A stretch of DNA of 30,201 bases from Isohypsibius dastychi (Eukaryota; Tardigrada; Eutardigrada; Parachela; Isohypsibiidae). The DNA is taken from the NCBI GenBank assembly GCA_034696485.1, contig JAQIWT010000172.1, positions 1 through 30,201 of the forward strand, read 5' to 3'. The notes beneath the pieces were generated by a model, which was not told where the DNA came from, searched no databases, and saw only the letters and a program-made list of their open reading frames with translations. A program made the position numbers and the translations under genes. Below are positions 1 to 9,989 of this stretch, one piece after another. The first letter of the stretch is position 1. Each line of letters begins with the position of its first letter.

Positions 1-1
1 A

Positions 2-794
2 TCTTCTGTATGGTACGACTTTCTCTGGCGCAGAATCCGGGAAATTCGAAAAGAAGTAACTCAACAGCGCCTGAAGGATTGGATATTTGTGAAAGGATAA
101 AATAGATGTGCAGATTTCACATAAATTCCTTTCATTTGAGCTGCGAAGCGGACAATATTCAGTTTGATATGAAGTGGGACTTGGGGAATTTGAATGACTG
201 TTTGGCTGCACTTTGTCGTCTTTATTCCGGTATGGAACATCGGAGCATCTTCTCCCAAACTCTCGCAGAATTTAGAACGTATGAACTTCTACTTCGCGTT
301 TGGACGGGAAAAATGGATCTGATGAAGATGAGGACCGATATCGCCAAAAGTCCTGCGCAAATTCAGGTAAGGTGATGAATGTTTTGATTTGTCGAAAGCG
401 TTTTGCCGTGAAAAACGTGAAAGGAAAATTGATTAAACTGGAGTGAATGAAACTGTCCTGTCTCAGGCAGTGCCGTTTGTACTTGTTTTCATCATAATAA
501 TCAAAAGTACGCTTCAGAACAGTGAGGAGCTGACATTTTACTGAGGCTTTATCAGCGCTTGAAACAACCGGATATTCAAGGAATATGTCAACTTGATGGA
601 GAAAGCCGATTGTTTGACAGCCTGATTGATGCACTCATACCTTCCTATGATTCCAGCACATTCGCTGATTAATTGGTATTGCATCTGGAAGCTGTATGGA
701 ATCGGTGGCCGACATTCATCTCGCCTTATTGACGTAGTTATTTGCGATTGTCACGGACCGATCTTGGATTCTTATAACCAGGTGGTTTCACTCA
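2..794 (+). pseudogene. Decayed SAC3/GANP-family gene fragment
   Basis: The conceptual protein follows the SAC3/GANP domain of MCM3AP/SAC3D1-type mRNA-export proteins, but only by jumping frames. Frame 2 at the left edge gives WYDFLWRRIREIRKEVTQQR. A frameshift near 75-80 moves to frame 1 (DICERI, then CRFHINSFHLSCEAD). A TAG at 103-105 replaces one codon exactly between ERI and CRFHI. A phase-0 intron is still recognisable (donor after 366, acceptor before 518). Exon 2 reads NSEELTFY, then TEALSALETTG in another frame (shift near 542), then back (shift near 570) to FKEYVNLMEKADCLTA. A TGA at 623-625 sits where the family usually has Cys, and LMHSYLPMI continues after it. The retained intron argues for a duplicated rather than retrocopied gene. 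The 5' part lies outside the window and the 3' limit is soft. Sequencing error is unlikely to explain five lesions in about 600 bp. Confidence 0.75.
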
Positions 795-2104
795 AGCTAG
801 GAGTGCAGATAAGTCGCGATCCAAATCGTGTTTCTTTCGTTCATTTTCTGCACGTTTTTCTTTTTTTCAAGCAAATCTTTACTCTTTTTTCATGATCAAA
901 GACGAGAAGCATTCCTGATGACTACACTTTTCCGGTGCAATTCAGAAAGCTTTATTTAAGAAACCTGTTGTAAAAATGATTTTCTATCGATGTTTTTTTC
1001 GGCATTGTTGAGACTGTGGTGTTTTCATCATAAAGAAAACTACAACCGTGATTTTTTTCGCTTTAAGAAAAAATCAGGCCTCACACCAGAAATTCGGTAG
1101 TTACAGAAGCAAAAAACAAAAAACACCCACTATGGTGAAAGGCCGAACGGAAGTACGGTATTGCTATGCCAGGTGAACTGAGAAAATTATGGTATTCTGG
1201 TGGGTCTGTAGGTCACTCGCACTATGGCCGACGACTACGGTCATCTGTCGGCCCCGCGATGAGCAATTCGGTCATAGCAATACCACCCACCCGGCCGGCC
1301 AGAATACCATAATAGTTTCCGCTGGGCCGCCAGCCAATCAGAATTCAAATTTAGTCTGAAATGTAATGTGAGGAACGAGAACGTCTCGTTCGCACGCCTG
1401 CTATTTGATTTGAGACAAAACAGACTCAAGAAAAAAGGCGACAACTATTGGTGAATTTTGATGGTTTTCGGGGATGCAGGAATGCTAGACGTTGAAACAT
1501 GATCCGAACAGCACACCGTTTTGTTCGCCTTGCTTTTGAGAACTTTATACGCTATTTCAAAACGTGGTTCGATTCCTTCAGCTGACCACCAGCAGTGCAT
1601 AACCAAGTGCGAACAACCATTGGTCCACGAAAACGGGTTTTTTGAGGGGGCAATATCTTTTTGGTGCTTCACCCAATCCTGAGACAATTTCCCATAAAAA
1701 ATGTCGCGGTTTAAAAACTAAGTTTGAAAAATTGTATACGAAAAATTGCGAGGAGAAAGAATGTGTTCACGAGTTCGGTAGATTTAATGTGTTTGGGTCA
1801 AGCTAAATACTAAGGTAACAGTACAGGTAACGTCTGACCATCTTGTTCTGACTCTTGAGGCGGAATTCCAGAATCACCTTTTAATTAAACAACTGCACTG
1901 TACAAATAGAAGCATGAATTTCCGTCGGTCGAAATAAAAACCGCGAATTTTGATGCGAAAAGGGTCGAGGTGTTTTTCTTCAAAGTTCACAGTAAAAAAT
2001 AGTGGAAAACCAGGTAGGAATTTGACAAAAGCTGCAAATAATTTATCAGACTTCAGACTATACAATGTGAACACAATTGTACACCCTAATGCTCAACGAA
2101 CAAA
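795..2104. other. Gene-free stretch with short inverted repeats
   Basis: No open frame here shows a recognisable family or a consistent splice structure on either strand. The left end may hold the last eroded codons of the SAC3-like pseudogene (to about 850). The only clear structure is a set of short inverted repeats at 1158-1314, listed separately. The right end would carry the 3' UTR of the leftward CRISP gene. An ATTAAA hexamer on the minus strand near 1880 is a weak poly(A) candidate. Confidence 0.5.
1158..1314. repeat. Two interleaved short inverted repeats
   Basis: GGTATTGCTATG at 1158-1169 is the reverse complement of CATAGCAATACC at 1274-1285. ATTATGGTATTCTGG at about 1186-1200 is the reverse complement of CCAGAATACCATAAT at about 1299-1313. 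The pairs are interleaved (a, b, a', b') rather than nested, so they cannot form one simple hairpin. A GGCCGGCC palindrome lies between the right-hand copies. This could be a rearranged miniature transposon, but I see no target-site duplication. Confidence 0.5.
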
Positions 2105-3468
2105 CTAATAAATTTTTCCTTGACAGTTGCATGTGGCAGGACATTTCTTGGCAAGGTCGCTGGTAGGCTGCGCGCAGATATTGTTGCTTTGTTGAAGTGA
2201 ATTACAGTTACTGTATACGTTGCTGAATGGACATGAGTTCGCTGAAAAGGAAGTCAAACTACGAAACAGCTCGTTGATAGCGCTTGATACTTACTTACTG
2301 CAAAGCTTATTGTTGGCGCATGATGCAGTACAGTCGGCACAGGACGGTCCTTGTGCGTACGGAAGAGCTCCACCCATATTTCCACTACACAGAAATATTG
2401 GATTATAACGAAAGATTGATCAGTTTCTCAAAACGATAAAAAGTGTTGTAGGATCGTCGGTCGTGAAATGAGTCACACCGATTTCAACAGAACCAGTTCT
2501 CACTTATCAGTTGGTTGTAAGTAAAGACGGCGAACTTACGCTGGACAATAATTGCAGACGTAAAAGAACATCGAGCCACAGTTTCTGTACGCACATCCCA
2601 ACTGAAACGTCTTTGCCCAAACAATCTAGAGCCACAAAATAGTTAATGATAAGTTCAAGTGGTATTTTTTGTTGTCATCCCGTATACTGTAGCTGACCGA
2701 GGAGCAACTAACCTGAGTGTAGTGACCAACCACCTTGCCATTGGAGCTTGTGGAGCCGTAAACATAATCGTTGACCTCGTTGTACCACATATTGATCACT
2801 TTGTTCCAAGAGAGCCTCTGCCCCGTTGACATGGCAATGTTTTGACCACAACCAAACTCTGTAATCGACACAGCACCATGATTTCAGTTGTTTTTTGCTC
2901 GAAATGTACTGTAGACGTATGGAATACTTACGCGATGTTGTGCGTTGAGAAATTGAATTATGAGCAAACTGGCAGTTATTTGCCCAAGTTTGCGCCTGAG
3001 CTGCCGCTTCCGAATTCCACTCCATTTTCAACATGTTTTTAGCGGCTGGGTATGTTCGCAAACAGTTATGTTTCCGAACAGTGTACTGGGCTGCCGCGGA
3101 ACCTGCAGTTCCTTGAGTGTCCAACTGGGCATCACCAAGTCCGGTAGGCTCAGCGTTGGTCGCGTTATTCAGTGGCCAGCTGTTTGCGTTGGCCCATGAA
3201 AAGGGAGAGCTTGGAGGAGTGCAGAGATCACCCGTTGTGACTGGTGGCGATGTGGGCGCAGGAGTTGTGGCCGGAATCGTGGGAGGTGCCGTGGAGGCCC
3301 TCGCTGTGGTTGGTGTCGAACTGCAGGGGCATTGGCATTGTCCATAAACAACGTCCACTGGAACCTACAAGAAAAAAATCAGAAAAAAAGTTGACGACCT
3401 TTGAAAAATGTCCTTACCAAGAATGCGAATACAATGCCGAAGCAGAAAAGAGAGATTTGTGGTGCCAT
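2105..3468 (-). CDS. Cysteine-rich secretory protein (CAP domain + CRISP tail)
   Basis: Six exons, 312 aa: 3468-3418, 3364-2932, 2858-2713, 2625-2540, 2384-2299, 2241-2105; all junctions are GT-AG and in frame. A short signal peptide (about 1-17) is followed by a Thr/Pro-rich linker (about 30-62). The CAP domain (about 105-240) shows FAHN (H151), CGQNIAMS (165-172), NMWYNEV (E189), GHYTQIVWAKT (206-216), GCAYRNC and YVCNYCPAGN. A hinge (CADCTASCANNKLC) and a CRISP/ShK-like six-Cys tail (CPFSNVYSNC to CPATCNCQGKIY) complete the protein. CAP proteins are extracellular and diverse (lipid or sterol binding, ion-channel effects, reproduction, venoms); the role here cannot be deduced. The usual Glu of the GEN motif is Gln (Q167), so the CAP His/Glu tetrad is incomplete. 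It lies in tandem with two other secreted-protein genes on the same strand. Confidence 0.9.
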
Positions 3469-4257
3469 GATGAGCAGATAGTCGGATTCGGAAAAGCGAT
3501 TGAATGTCTCACAAACCAAATTTGGAAGTTTATATACGGTCGACAACAGTTGCGTTGCACGCACGCTGAAGCACTTTAAGTTTCTGATGGGTTTTACGGG
3601 AAATCATTGCCGCTGCGGGAGCAACAGCAAGACCATCAAGACCTAACTCACGTCGGTCCGTGTTTGCCAGGAAGGTCGAGGGTCAATTAGTTTCCTTGTA
3701 GAAGGCTGATTCATCAACCACATCGTTACCATGTTGTGCCAGTTCCTCAAATCAGTTCAAAATTGGCAACTAGTTTCTGGAGTGGACCACTCAGAAAAGG
3801 AAATGAAAGTGTGACCAGCACATGGACACTAACGTCAATCGAATGAACAGAAGATGTATTTGACGCAGTTTGTGGCAGTTTTTCTACAAGTGTCAGCAGC
3901 TCAGCACCATCTAGGCTCAACATAGGTTTGTGTAATACATAACAATGCATTTCAGCTTCTTGTGAAGTTGGAAACAAAAGCTGGCAGAAATAGTGATTCC
4001 CAGACAACACAATCACGTGTGAATTCTGTTGAGTTAAAAATATCAGCCAACGCTTACAACAAAATCCGAACCCAAACATTGACCGCTTCAGTAGTATGGT
4101 TTCAGAAGCTGCAGCTGTAATCACTACAGTAGTATGGTTTATGGTTTCATTTCTTTAGGGAACAGAATATTGAACAGAAAGAACGTAACAACGCGAAGTA
4201 GTTAATTGCAAAGATAAGAGAGCTACATTCGGAATAGGGACTTTCGTCTGAGATGTT
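3469..4257. other. Intergenic region between CRISP and Kazal genes
   Basis: This holds the CRISP promoter side and the 3' flank of the neighbouring Kazal gene. A 125-codon minus-strand open frame (4124-3747) has no family signature and no good splice or initiation context, so I do not call it. A short direct repeat, TAGTATGGTTT, occurs near 4091 and 4128. Confidence 0.5.
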
Positions 4258-5785
4258 CTAACCAGAAACACGAGAACCTCGAACAGTCGTGGATCTCATG
4301 GTTGTTGTTGTTGGGTCAGAGCTAACCACAATCATTCCAGGCTCGTAAAACTGTCCGATTTGAAACTGATTCTGTTGTTGCCCACTGCCAGAAACACCAG
4401 AAAAGCCATTTTGTGGACTGTACTGGTCCATTTCATTCATCTGGCCCTCCATCTGGCCAAACATTCTTCCACTGGACCCGGAGTTCTGAGCATTGAAGTT
4501 TGCATTTTGTGGCAACATTTGTGACTGTGATCTGAAATCCGAGATTTGCTGTTGCTGCTGAGAAAACCCATTCTGCGTGGAAGGGAATCTGTTTCCATTC
4601 TGCATAGTCTGACCTGAAGAAACAACTTTAAAATAGGACCAAAAAAGGCTGGTGCGATATGCTGCATAATAGTCTACCGCTCATTGCTGTGGATTGAACA
4701 TTTTGTCCAAAAGCAGCGTTTCCTTGGTTGACTGCAATTGATGGATACTGGTTGCTGGGTCTCTGAAAGTTTGTCATGCTGTTGAATCCCGCCGGCGGAT
4801 TCATGTTCGGATTTCCGCTATTCCACGCCATGATACCAGAGCCCGATTGAGAGCCATATCTCTGCATGCCCGGACTGAGAGGCGAATGGCTGCCACCGTG
4901 GCCAAATGGTTTCTGCCAGTCTGGAACTTGTTGGCCTGATCCCATCGCGTTTCGCCAATACGGATTCTGATCTGGCTGAGTCACGCTCGGACATTCAATT
5001 CGACACGGGCAAGCAGTGCCACATCTAATCCCCAGCTCTGGAACAGCGGTTCTGTGAATGTGATGCGGATTACGATGCAGAAATCTTACGTTGGTTCATC
5101 ATCAGAGCCTGAGCAAGAGCGACAGGGTTCGCTGGAACCGAGGACCCGTTCGTCAAGCAGACAGTCGTCACTCCTAAGCTTCCCAGCGACGATGGATTGA
5201 GACTCTCTCTGGAAGGCATTCCTAGTAACATGTTTGTCGGGGTTTGACCAAAGCTGGCTTGACGGACTCCATTTTGATTGGTTGACATGTCACAAGGTCG
5301 TAATCCAGCACCTAGTTTTAACAGTCAGTCAGTTATATTTGATTCCAAAGTTACAACGGATAGAGATTCTCGGAATCCGCGATAATAAGACTCACTTGAG
5401 TCAGATGCCAACACATTCGCGACTTTACAAAGGTCACGATATTGGTTTCCTTTGTTGTCGCAGAATATCATCTCGGCCTGGCCGCTTGCTAGACCGAACG
5501 GGTCGCTACTTATCCCGGGTGCTCGTTGGTAAGCATTGCCGCCAAATTGGTTTTGGTTATTAGCCCCAAACATTGATGTTGTTCCAGAAGAGCCGCCGTC
5601 GCAAACGCAGTTGGGCGGTTGCTGGTTTTGTTGCCGTTGTTGTTGCGTCATCACTCCAGCTTCTGTCACAAATTTATTAAAATTGATACATTGATTTCAT
5701 AACTGCTGTGAACTTTGGAGGACGACCCGTTCTTACCGCTCAACAACAGAGCAAGTGCTACTTCCCAAAGCAAAAACTTCTGCAT
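4258..5785 (-). CDS. Secreted Kazal-like protein, Asn/Gln/Ser-rich (tandem copy 1)
   Basis: Five exons, 417 aa: 5785-5737, 5662-5396, 5311-5090, 5037-4678, 4613-4258; all four introns are phase 1. Exon 1 encodes a signal peptide (MQKFLLWEVALALLLS). Module 1 (about 35-112) has NCVC, FCDNKGNQYRDLCKVAN and RPCD, a Kazal-like pattern stretched by an Asn/Gln/Gly insert between the first cysteines. Module 2 (about 156-198) has VCLTNG and LGIRCGTACPC but lacks the central Kazal cysteine. The rest is low complexity, rich in Asn, Gln, Ser, Gly and Met, with a Thr/Arg-rich end. Kazal domains usually inhibit extracellular serine proteases; whether these stretched modules do is unknown. It is paralogous to the next gene on this strand (same exon order, phases and Cys blocks). 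A secreted matrix or cement-like protein is an alternative. Confidence 0.85.
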
Positions 5786-6450
5786 GATGATAGAATTCCT
5801 GTTCTAAAAACTTGTGAGTAAAATGCTCTGATTGCAGGGAATCGACATGTGTTAGTAGTCACACAGTATATGTACCGGTTAATCTTAATCCAATAATCTC
5901 TGTAGAATCAGCGCATTTTCGGGATTGATACTGCGCGCTTTTTCCACTGTTTTGTTGACAAAAAACATCCGGTGGATCAACGGCTTGCTCTGCTCTATGG
6001 CGGAGAGATTAACTACTCAAATACTTCAAACAGCGGTCAGCAAGTTGATCTTGATTTTGTTGCTTCGCCAAATACCTTTTGCGACGTCAAGAATCTCAGA
6101 TCGCAGATCATACGCAAAGAAAAGTATCGTTGTCCCTGTAGTGCAAATATGGTTCTTGTGATGTGTTCACTTTTTCAGTGTTTAATAAAATGATCGAACG
6201 AACGAGTTGCATATTTTTGTGATTAAGTACAACCTATTCAACAAACTGATCCTGCTATCAAACCTGCCCACATTTTATTTTTTTCTGAAAAGAATGCACC
6301 TTCGAAGCTAGGATACAAACAAACACAGCTTACAGACACAGTTTACGATGGCTGCTCAGAGTTTCAAATCTGAACCACTACAACCAAGCAGAATAACTGT
6401 GCTTCATAGCGAACATGATCAGAGTGACGGTGACCTTTTGCTTGTTGTCC
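5786..6450. other. Spacer between Kazal paralogues with an orphan open frame
   Basis: Between the two leftward Kazal genes, a plus-strand frame is open from an acceptor-like CTGTAG at about 5900-5905 through a TGA at 6191-6193, about 95 codons. It contains FHCFVDKKHP and FCDVKNLRSQI. I recognise no family and see no matching upstream exon. It may be a decayed exon or chance. The remainder holds the promoter of copy 1 and the 3' flank of copy 2. Confidence 0.35.
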
Positions 6451-7453
6451 TCACCAAGGTTTGGTCTGCAATTCAATACCTTGAGCAACGAACTATTTCA
6501 TTTTGAGCCTTCTTACATCGCAAGACAGTGTGCACGGACAATTGGCCATGCAACGAATTCCAAGACCTAAAGAAACAACGTGGTGCATAGTTATTACCAT
6601 TACCACGAGGTGCATAGTTTTGAGCTAGATAACCTACTTGGGTTGTTGGTGAGATATTGGTGGATATTGGTCATGGTATCGTTCCACGCTTGACCATCGG
6701 TCATGCAGACAACCTTCGGCCTTTCTTTCATCCTGTTCATCATTCCTATGATCCAGGTATGTCTTTTTGTTTTCGCTTCATGTAACATTCGTATTACCTT
6801 GCATGGGACCATGCATATCGTCTTGCGAAGGTTCAGCGCTACACGGTCGAGCTCCGAGATCTGAAATCAGGAAAACATGTAACATTCCATGGAGTCATTT
6901 TTATTTTAGAAAAGTCATGTTGACATCTTGAGTTCAAATGTTTTAGATTAGAAATGGATGTCAGTGTTCTTACTCCTGTTGTTCGCTTTTGCATTCTCAA
7001 GCTCGCAGTGGTTGGAATAGTTGCGGCCGTCGTTTCCGCAGAGGGTCATCATTTTCGGAGGTTTCATTCCCATGCCTCCTTGCATTCCTTGACCACGTTG
7101 ACCACCTTGCATGTTGCTCCTCGGTCCATTACCTTGCATCTGTGAATTATACTGCATGCTGTCCTGAACACTGGAAATCATGGCGCCAACTTGCTGGCCC
7201 ATGTTTTGCATGTTCTGGGTTGCAGCAGTGCAGTCGCAGTTTGGCGGTACATTAACGCGGTTGAGCTGCGCGTTCACGCAGAACATGAGTCCTGCAGATG
7301 AAAATAATACATGCGTTGCGAGAAGATTGACAAAGTTCTGAAATGCACATGACCGCGCGTAGCTCCAAAAGGTCGGTTTTTGAACAAGTACAGTGCAAAA
7401 TACGTACCGCAAAACGATGCTGCTGCAACAACGAAGATTCGAAGAAGAGCCAT
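6451..7453 (-). CDS. Secreted Kazal-like protein, Met/Gln/Gly-rich (tandem copy 2)
   Basis: Six exons, 199 aa: 7453-7408, 7291-6974, 6860-6798, 6745-6638, 6566-6517, 6465-6451. The first four introns are phase 1, the last phase 0. It has a signal peptide (MALLRIFVVAAASFCGLMF). Module 1 (about 34-127) has NCDC, a Met/Gln/Gly-rich insert, then LCGNDGRNYSNHCELENAK and RPC, a clear Kazal core. Module 2 (about 152-192) has VVCMTDG and LGIRCMANCPCTLSC and lacks the central Cys pair partner, as in copy 1. It matches copy 1 block by block; exons 3+4 here correspond to exon 3 there. The last junction is uncertain: reading through the GTAAGA at 6516 would instead end at a TAG near 6493, changing only the last few residues. 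Confidence 0.85.
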
Positions 7454-9162
7454 TTTGTTACTAGCCGAAGATCAGAATTCGAACTCGATATCCAATTTTT
7501 GTTCTCGTGTTTCACGTGTGATGGTTTTTATACTGATGCACAATACATGAAAACTGCTTGCAAAAAAATTCAAAAGGATGTATTTTTCAATTGTACGTTC
7601 TTCGTGGTCCCAAAAGAAACGCAGAATTGGCATAATTGAACATAACAATGACGTACTCATTCCGCGATGCAGCGGCTTGATTTTATTACATTGAATAAAA
7701 ATGATTGCTTGGCATGGCACATTCAAACTTTCTATGAGGAACTTACGTAGAAACAAACAATTAGAAATCCGCAGCTACCCATTTGTCAGCACAAATTTCG
7801 ATGGAGATGTTGTCTGTCCGACATTGTCTCTTCAAAACTGGTAGGCATTTTCTCGCTGTAAACATCAACGGGAAGAACAATGAGGACTTCATTTCAATGG
7901 CTGGTACCCGCTCAAATCAGTCAAATGTTTTCCATATGGAAAAATCAAAATGTGCTCTCTCGACGAAATCCGTGAACTTCTTGATCTTAAATCACTTACC
8001 GATGTCGCGAATCCAGATTTTCTTACTGAACGAGCTGAAATAAATATGACAATGTTCATCAGGCAAGTTTCAGCAACAACGAACGAGAAAGTCAGGACCA
8101 CGGTTCGCTCATCGCCGAAACCATGCCTGATGTTTTCATGAGAATAATATAAAAAATTCCGTGATGCAAAAATGGGTGTTTGGTCATGGAATAAATTGCA
8201 CGGCCTCCGAAAGTTGGATAAGTATTTTGATAGAGTCTGAAGAAAATGAGAAATTAAATGGCACACGCCGATGGTGGGAATGCTGGCGAAATTCACTGCG
8301 TCCTCCAAAGAATGTTGCAAATTGCAGCAATTCATTTCGTTGGAGCTATAAGAAACGTCACAATTACGGAAGTCACGCAACGAGCCGGGCTCGACAATCG
8401 GCAAAGAAATAACATAGAACATGTTGAATTTATTAGCGATTATCACGCCATTTGTAAATCAGGAGCGTTCTGACCAGTGATTAGCTTCCGTTTTAATAGT
8501 GTGTGGCTACTCCAGATTCCCAACACTTATCACCCCTTCAGTGACAGTCTTCCTATGCCGACGTCGAATGTTTATGGCCACGAGTCCTTCTATCCGTCAA
8601 GTCCAGATGTCAATGAAGTGTTCGTCAGAATGGATCGGTTTTTCCTATTGAAACACATGAACGACCCGAGAACGCTGCTTTTCTTTCTCTCAGCATGTGG
8701 AAATTTGTGACCATCAATCCCATCATGCATTTTTGTTTGGCACCGAATATATCCACAAATTTCTGAGCTATTCGAAAAAACGATAATAAAAAAAGGCTCT
8801 TATACTTTAGAAACAGTACACTACAAAAATGCAGGTTGTAATTTCTCTGACGAACTAAGACTTCAACAAACTTTAAATTTTCTGGACTTGTATTTTAACC
8901 AATTAAAAGTATTTTAATTTGTGTAGACAGCTAGTGAAACGATGAAATCAAACGTGAAAAGGTCAACAACTTTTGCTGTGATTAAATTTATGAACGTGAT
9001 ACACAAGAAAGACACAGGTACGGGAGTGTCGTTACACTCAACCCTATACTATAAGCATGTACGTAGATACCAAATATTCATTATAAATTCATAATATAGC
9101 GTGTCTCAGTGTAACCAGTAATAATCTGCCCACCATTGAATTATATCTTCTTTTATGTTCAA
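7454..9162. other. Long stretch without a supportable gene
   Basis: Several medium open frames alternate along the plus strand (for example 7950-8141, 8258-8473, 8477-8710), each broken by stops, and a 185-codon frame lies on the minus strand (8446-7889). None shows a family motif, a plausible exon chain or a signal peptide. Broken consecutive frames could be an old gene relic, but I cannot name it. The left end contains the promoter of Kazal copy 2. 8750-9160 is AT-rich and featureless. Confidence 0.4.
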
Positions 9163-9321
9163 TACTCCGTTCTCGCGATAAATTCGCCATATGGATACTA
9201 AAATCAGTGAGGGAAGACCGAGCAAGTGTGCGGCTGTCTGTCTCTCTGTCTCTCTCAGTGGTCCGGTCTCCACTCACTGATTTCACTTTCTATGTGGCGA
9301 ATTTATCGCGAGACTAGAGTA
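9163..9321. mobile_element. Fold-back miniature element (MITE-like), 159 bp
   Basis: The left arm (9163-9220) and right arm (9264-9321) are inverted copies of 58 nt each. The outer part TCTCGCGATAAATTCGCCA is perfect in both arms, and the inner block AAATCAGTGAG plus AGACCG is shared with a few mismatches. The 43-nt loop is rich in CT/GT. Each arm begins TACTC, and the element is bounded by TA on both sides, which would fit a Tc1/mariner-type target, though a TA end can occur by chance. It has no coding capacity. A structured RNA hairpin is the alternative reading. Confidence 0.75.
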
Positions 9322-9989
9322 CATATTATTAGATTCGCGTTGGTGAGATGTCTAAGCTCAAGGTGGTACGCCATCTACCAAACCAGGTACTTGGTATAAC
9401 TACATACATGTACGTACAGTTGGCCGCACAGGTTTACATATGTACGGGTCAACTGGACCACAGAACAAACCGGTTTTCTCTTCATAAAAACGTCAATGTC
9501 TACAATCCTCCCCTCACCTGCTCTAACAGATCTATCGACATTCCTGCGGCCCCGTACCTCACCGCGAATCAGGCGTAACTGCAAACTGCTGCTGATCAAA
9601 AGTGTTTCACCGGGATCAGATCCGATAGATAGCTTAGACTCCACCAAAGTCGATATCGCCAAAACCAGTCTGACTCTCGGGCCGTAAAACTATTGATTGA
9701 CCTGCTTTTGTTATTGTCTGAAAATGTGTGATGTGTAAATGTGAATCATCTATCCAGTATGCAAAACTCCATGCGAAGGTATGAGCAAGGTTCTCCGCTG
9801 TCTCCATGAAACTGCAAACTCAACCCAAAATTTTCCACATGAGTGAAATCGCAAGTAAGCCATCTATTTTTTTCTGTTGCAGTGAACAATTTTGCCTCTT
9901 GGGATAAAAGATTTATGCATGCATTGTGTATGAAATCTATTGCAATTGTTTTTTCAGGTATATTTCGATTTTCTGAAAAGAAGTAACAA
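9322..9989. other. Upstream region of the MS4A-like gene
   Basis: Overlapping open frames occur on both strands (9348-9578 plus, 9662-9375 minus), but none shows a known family, hydrophobic segment or splice chain. I see only the probable promoter and 5' UTR of the gene starting at 9990. Confidence 0.4.

Noticed and set aside
626-895. Apparent independent 89-codon gene
   Set aside because: It begins directly after the TGA of the SAC3-like frame and continues the same family alignment, so it is part of the pseudogene.
1564-1578. GGTTCGATTCC, a tRNA T-arm-like motif
   Set aside because: The flanking bases do not form a T stem, and no D-arm, anticodon arm or acceptor stem can be found upstream.
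3747-4124. 125-codon minus-strand open frame between CRISP and Kazal genes
   Set aside because: No recognisable family. It lies where the 3' UTR of the Kazal gene is expected, and has no acceptor or donor linking it to a gene.
7889-8446. 185-codon minus-strand open frame
   Set aside because: No signal peptide, domain or splice context; composition looks random.
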